In this document: in pieces, positions 62,301-64,000 of the stretch
How the letters are laid out: each line of letters starts with the position of its first letter
Numbering within the stretch: position 1 is the first letter of the stretch
Source of the DNA: JABDMH01 sp964428345
Lineage (GTDB): Bacteria > Bacteroidota > Bacteroidia > Chitinophagales > Saprospiraceae
Assembly: GCA_964428345.1 (NCBI GenBank)
Contig: CAYRYD010000018.1
Span: 1-64,000, forward strand
Reading direction: 5' to 3'
DNA: 64,000 nucleotides
Translations under genes and position numbers: made by a program
The notes under the pieces: model-generated
Database searches by the model: none
The model's input: only the letters and a program-made list of their open reading frames with translations
What the model was told of the DNA's origin: nothing

Positions 62301-63511
62301 ACCAGTGTCGGCAGGTGGGTATCGGATACTATGACCGGGTTTTCAAAATTGTAGGAGGTAAACAGGGTTGCTATAAGATTCTCCGAACCTGGTGTATGAT
62401 GGACTGGTGTACAAACGACCTGCCGGTAAAGTCTGACTGGTGGTGGGACCCAAATTATAAGGATAAGTACCTTACTTTTACTCAGAAGATCATCATATTC
62501 GATAATGAGGCGCCTGATTGCACCATAGATATCCCATCGCAATTAACCACCCCGGATTGTTTTTACCATCTGGAAACCAATATCCATCTGGAAGACGGAT
62601 GTGGTGTGATCGATTATCAATGGGAACTGCTCAATACCAAAACCGGAAGTACTTTGGCCACCGGAAGCGGACAACACAACTCCGGCTCTGGCAATGCGAT
62701 CGGGTTGAAGATCGCCGGAATACCGGAGGGGACATACAATCTCCGGTTGGTAGCCAGAGATGATTGTCAGAATGAGCGTTTCTGCAATCAACCCTTCGAG
62801 GTCACCACCGGAAAAAAACCAATTGCTGTGTGTCTGAGCAGCCTTACCGTCGATCTGGTACCGATGGATCGCGATCTCGACGGAAGCCTGGATACAGCTA
62901 TGGCGATCATATGGGCCAAAGAATTCAATCAGAGCAGCACCGCCGCATGTGGTGCTTCAGCTGATGGATTAACCTTCAGGATTGCCTGGGAAGAGGGAGA
63001 ACCGGTTTTGCCTCCCCCAGGAGCGAGTTATCTTGAGCTTGGCTGCGAACATGCCGGGAGTCGGAATGTGAGATTGTATGTCCTGGATCATAGTGGAACG
63101 TGGGACTACTGCACCGTAAGGTTGATTGTCCAGAACAATGCAGGAGGTTGCAGTCTTATAACTTCAGGTACTGGTTTTGATCCCGGATTGGTGTCCTCCG
63201 GGTACCGGAAAGATGTAGTTCGAAATGTCGTTGAGGGAGATGTGGAACATTGGGTCTTGCTGCAGAACCGGCCCAATCCCTTCCGAAAGCAAACTGTGAT
63301 CGGCTTCTTTGCTCCGGAGGCAGCAGAGACATCACTGAGTGTATATGACCTCTTGGGAAGGAGGTTAAGATCATGGCAGGGTCCGGCCGTTAAGGGGTAT
63401 AACGAGTGGCAGATCGAGGATTCGTCGGGAGATCTTCCTGCCGGAATACTGTACTACAAGTTGGAAACAGTAGGACAGACCATCCTGGGAAAGATGTTCC
63501 ATCTGGACTGA
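56387..63511 (+). CDS. Giant type IX-secreted multidomain protein (SdrD_B-like, malectin-like, T9SS sorting domain)
   Basis: 2374 residues. A signal peptide (MRCALRPSVILALLLSSLDL) leads to an SdrD_B-like region (FHDHNNNGVRDNSELLVTGL). A long beta-rich, propeller-like region (about 120-800) contains a malectin-like carbohydrate-binding insert (about 380-500: DIPVPLDEPYEVMLHFAEPE). A second SdrD_B domain starts about 803 (VGNYVWCDANSNGVQDPTEF). Then about 1350 residues of Cys-rich Ig/HYR-like modules follow, with recurring phrases such as DTTAPVITKLDTATF and DDTKPVAICD. The end (about 2290-2374: NRPNPFRKQTVIGFF, VYDLLGRRL, GILYYKLE) is the type IX secretion sorting domain, so it is exported and anchored or released at the surface. 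A role in adhesion or glycan binding is inferred. It has no partner gene beside it. Confidence 0.9.
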   Translation: MRCALRPSVILALLLSSLDLSADIIIHTFHDHNNNGVRDNSELLVTGLQVRGFDDSATEWIFLDDGMGQFVLPGFLIRSRIRVEVSGYNDQLRQGKNRPTTVFFASDGDQIEVPVLLEQPLDPNATHILVPCHEKGASQLKKDSPAFVRFPFSARGIAAQFGGSGPNPVQDASISEIGSTWGVAYQRSHERAFVGTLLKRHVGMGPQGPGAVYVLDYRTGKPAISHFNLQGITPSEGPAIDLGSVRREIVDAEIDQTMPYALSTIEDRVRRASYDVDAYDKVGQTAYGDIEMGENGRTLWMVNLNQRSLMTMDVGDEEIRPTEAGIRNYLIDELPGIPNLNFRFRLCINAGGNSNLNGAEAFTDPNGASWDKNKYAVGGQFGHQNFAVSNLLNGTESTSSRELYQSFRRGDFRYDIPVPLDEPYEVMLHFAEPENLTVGDRLFDIVQDDQVLVENFDIVKHAGGAMKATVLKLTITSNDRLIRLGFVSKAGARRKEALLAGIEVAGQTISQSGVLRPWALAFHQGRGYLGVVSDASHSQSREHLFAYLLSFDPGNITAGLTEELAFPLNYPRERASNAHLQTPQSLRSAAWMPWARTWEETMIPTRGEPLSIQGGLLCAYAQPIFSKISFGPDGSIILGMMDRWAHQVGHLNYSTDLGDRTLLIGYAAGDVLKVFREPDGRYILEKTNSDDGLYYRKDDGPGYQGEFFYEDHFISPLAHHGEIFTGGQALLPGSDLVAVTVHSPIVTKNPNFLYDGLLTQGLHFYNMNTGRRAGEYLFVEQFVLGKANGLGDIAVITEAAPPAVGNYVWCDANSNGVQDPTEFGINGIHVTLHDGEEALIQLEEKVTINGGQFYFDNLLPNHHYQLRIDLDEMRSKGYSGLVAPFQTGDSLTDSDADDTSLPGFAIIDFVTGNDGLNRDDLDFGFLGPPARDIQKILCEDVNIPPFDQPCADFSLAGIIDSVSTAANTIVSIYPTFGDAENLTNEIVSNIRVCGLDSLVYARVSIVEDLHCFAISEVHLMVLPGAGGQDVDFVELICPDDLFDALAYLQAQDFRGDATTIFYTDPDQMVPYTGDPSAIDPADFPFTLYYDDTLIVGGCGVTGSITLNMIPGTSVFAGRDTSLCGLDCIDLTLLGATFYANGTGATDAIWSSSGTGTFIEDNTFAGAHFYCPDAGDLALGRVILTLTVTDDPCMMPPPSASVEITLTAGTPRFLDDPRDTIDCYHPFTTNPAAYDSFPGCRLIIECIDTLVGDVVNYEFLPGDCINLISQVKRTFRFTYNQQEFTCMDTIVIRALPDTLICPPEKDSVYCVPGYLRDQHGRPSPLETGVPMAGDIPLWPPLPGICDILIDYLDVEFTGSCPKTIRREWYIKNTCTGRLDSCLQWIMIFDTTAPVITKLDTATFLIPLPAGSHHCEAETYIPRIMVEDTCTGVKQVKAMINGQIFEMHLNPLTGYYESQRKVRLPVSDIVSYGNLPVISYVSYEVMDSCHNLTIKDSLPLVVIDDTKPVAICDKGLNITITDPLIWLPAETLDEGSWDNCGLAFLLARRADWSTACGVDLCDSLRFLTTGHHDSLFLAILESSSALNAVEAHYQKTLNWLCEDDRPCSWPLLLGWTYDLLVSATVDCRENSGPFSKSYLDQLLYSLPDEELAGLLRPSLSCLSSEDQPGTISDIASSMTDHWSDVLVHDLLSKPAMNFSNLGEALTTLGKQVGGGWSTAVPFCCEDACQTVMVELLAMDYWCNWSKCWTTVYVEDKTPPMVVAELADVSISCTAYEKFYAGAVDKAINGQFEDLQNLLGRYDKVTYDAYGKVPGPSIFSVSDVLCDSAIVRKDSLVYDEHLGYIWKTYTVFQATWDTVTTNRFNGQVADQCGLQCFEEKPWINLDPCGQGYVKRVFKFVGQCSTGNAGPMADTIVRTQTIRIKPDCRISPAMFRFPTDTIIHHCGVEYEPEGSGKASGMASPVLTGEVQYIFSDQCRQVGIGYYDRVFKIVGGKQGCYKILRTWCMMDWCTNDLPVKSDWWWDPNYKDKYLTFTQKIIIFDNEAPDCTIDIPSQLTTPDCFYHLETNIHLEDGCGVIDYQWELLNTKTGSTLATGSGQHNSGSGNAIGLKIAGIPEGTYNLRLVARDDCQNERFCNQPFEVTTGKKPIAVCLSSLTVDLVPMDRDLDGSLDTAMAIIWAKEFNQSSTAACGASADGLTFRIAWEEGEPVLPPPGASYLELGCEHAGSRNVRLYVLDHSGTWDYCTVRLIVQNNAGGCSLITSGTGFDPGLVSSGYRKDVVRNVVEGDVEHWVLLQNRPNPFRKQTVIGFFAPEAAETSLSVYDLLGRRLRSWQGPAVKGYNEWQIEDSSGDLPAGILYYKLETVGQTILGKMFHLD

Positions 63512-63659
63512 ATGGAGAGTGGGCAGGACCGGTGATCAAGTGCCTCTTCTATAAAACCGTGGTCAGCCGAGGTCAGCTGCCGGTAAGGTCGTGATGGTAC
63601 AACCATAAAACGGTATTCTTCTATCTTTGACCGGGAATTGATCACTTATCCCGGCGCTG

Positions 63660-64000
63660 ATGAATTACGAAGCATTGGATATATCCTCTGCGGATATTGC
63701 TGAACTTGCTCGAAAACATTATGATCTCAGAGGTCGTATCCTGAAGCTTCCCGGCGAAGTCGATTTTAATTACCTGATAGAAAGTAAAGACCGGAAGTGT
63801 ACCTTAAAGGTAACCAGGCCGCAGACCCCACCGGAGTATCTGGCGTTTCAGTGTGTAATTCTGAAGCATCTGGTTGTTTCGGATTTCCCCCTGCAGATCC
63901 CGGAGATTATACCCAGTTTAGACGGTAGCGATTATATCACCCTTGACAATCAACGGTATCTGAGGCTGCAGAAATGGGTTCCGGGTCAAATGGTGGCAGA
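63660..64000 (+). CDS. Aminoglycoside phosphotransferase-like protein, 5' part (runs off the window)
   Basis: 113 codons from ATG 63660, open to the end of the window. The sequence ISSADIAELARKHYDLRGRI, then LPGEVDFNYLIESKDRKCTL and KVTRP, is the N-lobe of an APH/choline-kinase-like fold, with the nucleotide-binding Lys in TLKVTRP. In Bacteroidota this start resembles long fusions of an APH domain with an M23-like and a class III aminotransferase domain (hydroxylysine/ethanolamine-phosphate type), but the rest is not visible, so the fusion is only a possibility. Confidence 0.75.
   Translation, partial: MNYEALDISSADIAELARKHYDLRGRILKLPGEVDFNYLIESKDRKCTLKVTRPQTPPEYLAFQCVILKHLVVSDFPLQIPEIIPSLDGSDYITLDNQRYLRLQKWVPGQMVA

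Overview
The window looks like chromosomal DNA of a Bacteroidota bacterium, most likely of the Saprospiria/Chitinophagia type. This rests on a very large secreted protein with SdrD_B-like repeats and a type IX secretion C-terminal sorting domain, Bacteroidota-style lipoproteins, a PSD1 cytochrome/DUF1501 pair, a GH144-like glucanase, a GH3-family protein, few Shine-Dalgarno sequences, and many hairpin repeats of the REP type. No rRNA, tRNA, CRISPR array or prophage was seen.

Layout. 1-5.6 kb: one end of a mobile hairpin element, a secreted PSD1 cytochrome c/DUF1501 pair, and a beta-carbonic anhydrase. 5.7-23.6 kb: mostly reverse-strand housekeeping and accessory enzymes (dienelactone-like hydrolase, DinB protein, aromatic amino-acid decarboxylase next to a methanethiol S-methyltransferase-like membrane protein, AraC regulator, FAD monooxygenase, GH144-like enzyme, GNAT, methionine aminopeptidase, ECF sigma factor with a coupled membrane protein, DUF2202 lipoprotein, sugar isomerase-like protein, GH3-family protein). 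An alpha/beta hydrolase gene here is cut by a 182-bp MITE-like element with a clean 4-bp target duplication.

24-39.5 kb: a forward-strand signalling island. It has four complete histidine kinases with almost the same catalytic core but different sensor parts (eight tandem sensory repeats, TPR plus one membrane helix, multi-pass membrane plus HAMP, TPR plus one membrane helix). It also has a kinase fragment without its phospho-acceptor His, a 3' tail remnant of another kinase, a permuted NlpC/P60-like protein, and at the end a lone receiver and a receiver-adenylate/guanylate cyclase. REP-like hairpin clusters follow three of the kinases. REP-like sequence also sits in frame in the same loop of every catalytic domain, in one orientation in two kinases and the opposite in the other three.

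39.6-52 kb: a dienelactone hydrolase-family protein; a three-gene operon (di-heme cytochrome, Rieske lipoprotein, porin) with a perfect 30-bp operator-like palindrome upstream; a cupin and a TetR regulator; a stretch of gene debris; a serine hydrolase; an IS200-like (REP-associated) transposase beside a truncated DHFR-like gene; and a hybrid histidine kinase-receiver-cyclase. 52-64 kb: a SNF2 helicase, a CaCA antiporter, the 2374-residue type IX-secreted protein, and the start of an aminoglycoside-phosphotransferase-like gene running off the window.

Main points for follow-up: the kinase island with its REP-containing loops, and the MITE-like hairpin-array element present in three copies. All family calls come from reading the sequence; no database search was run.
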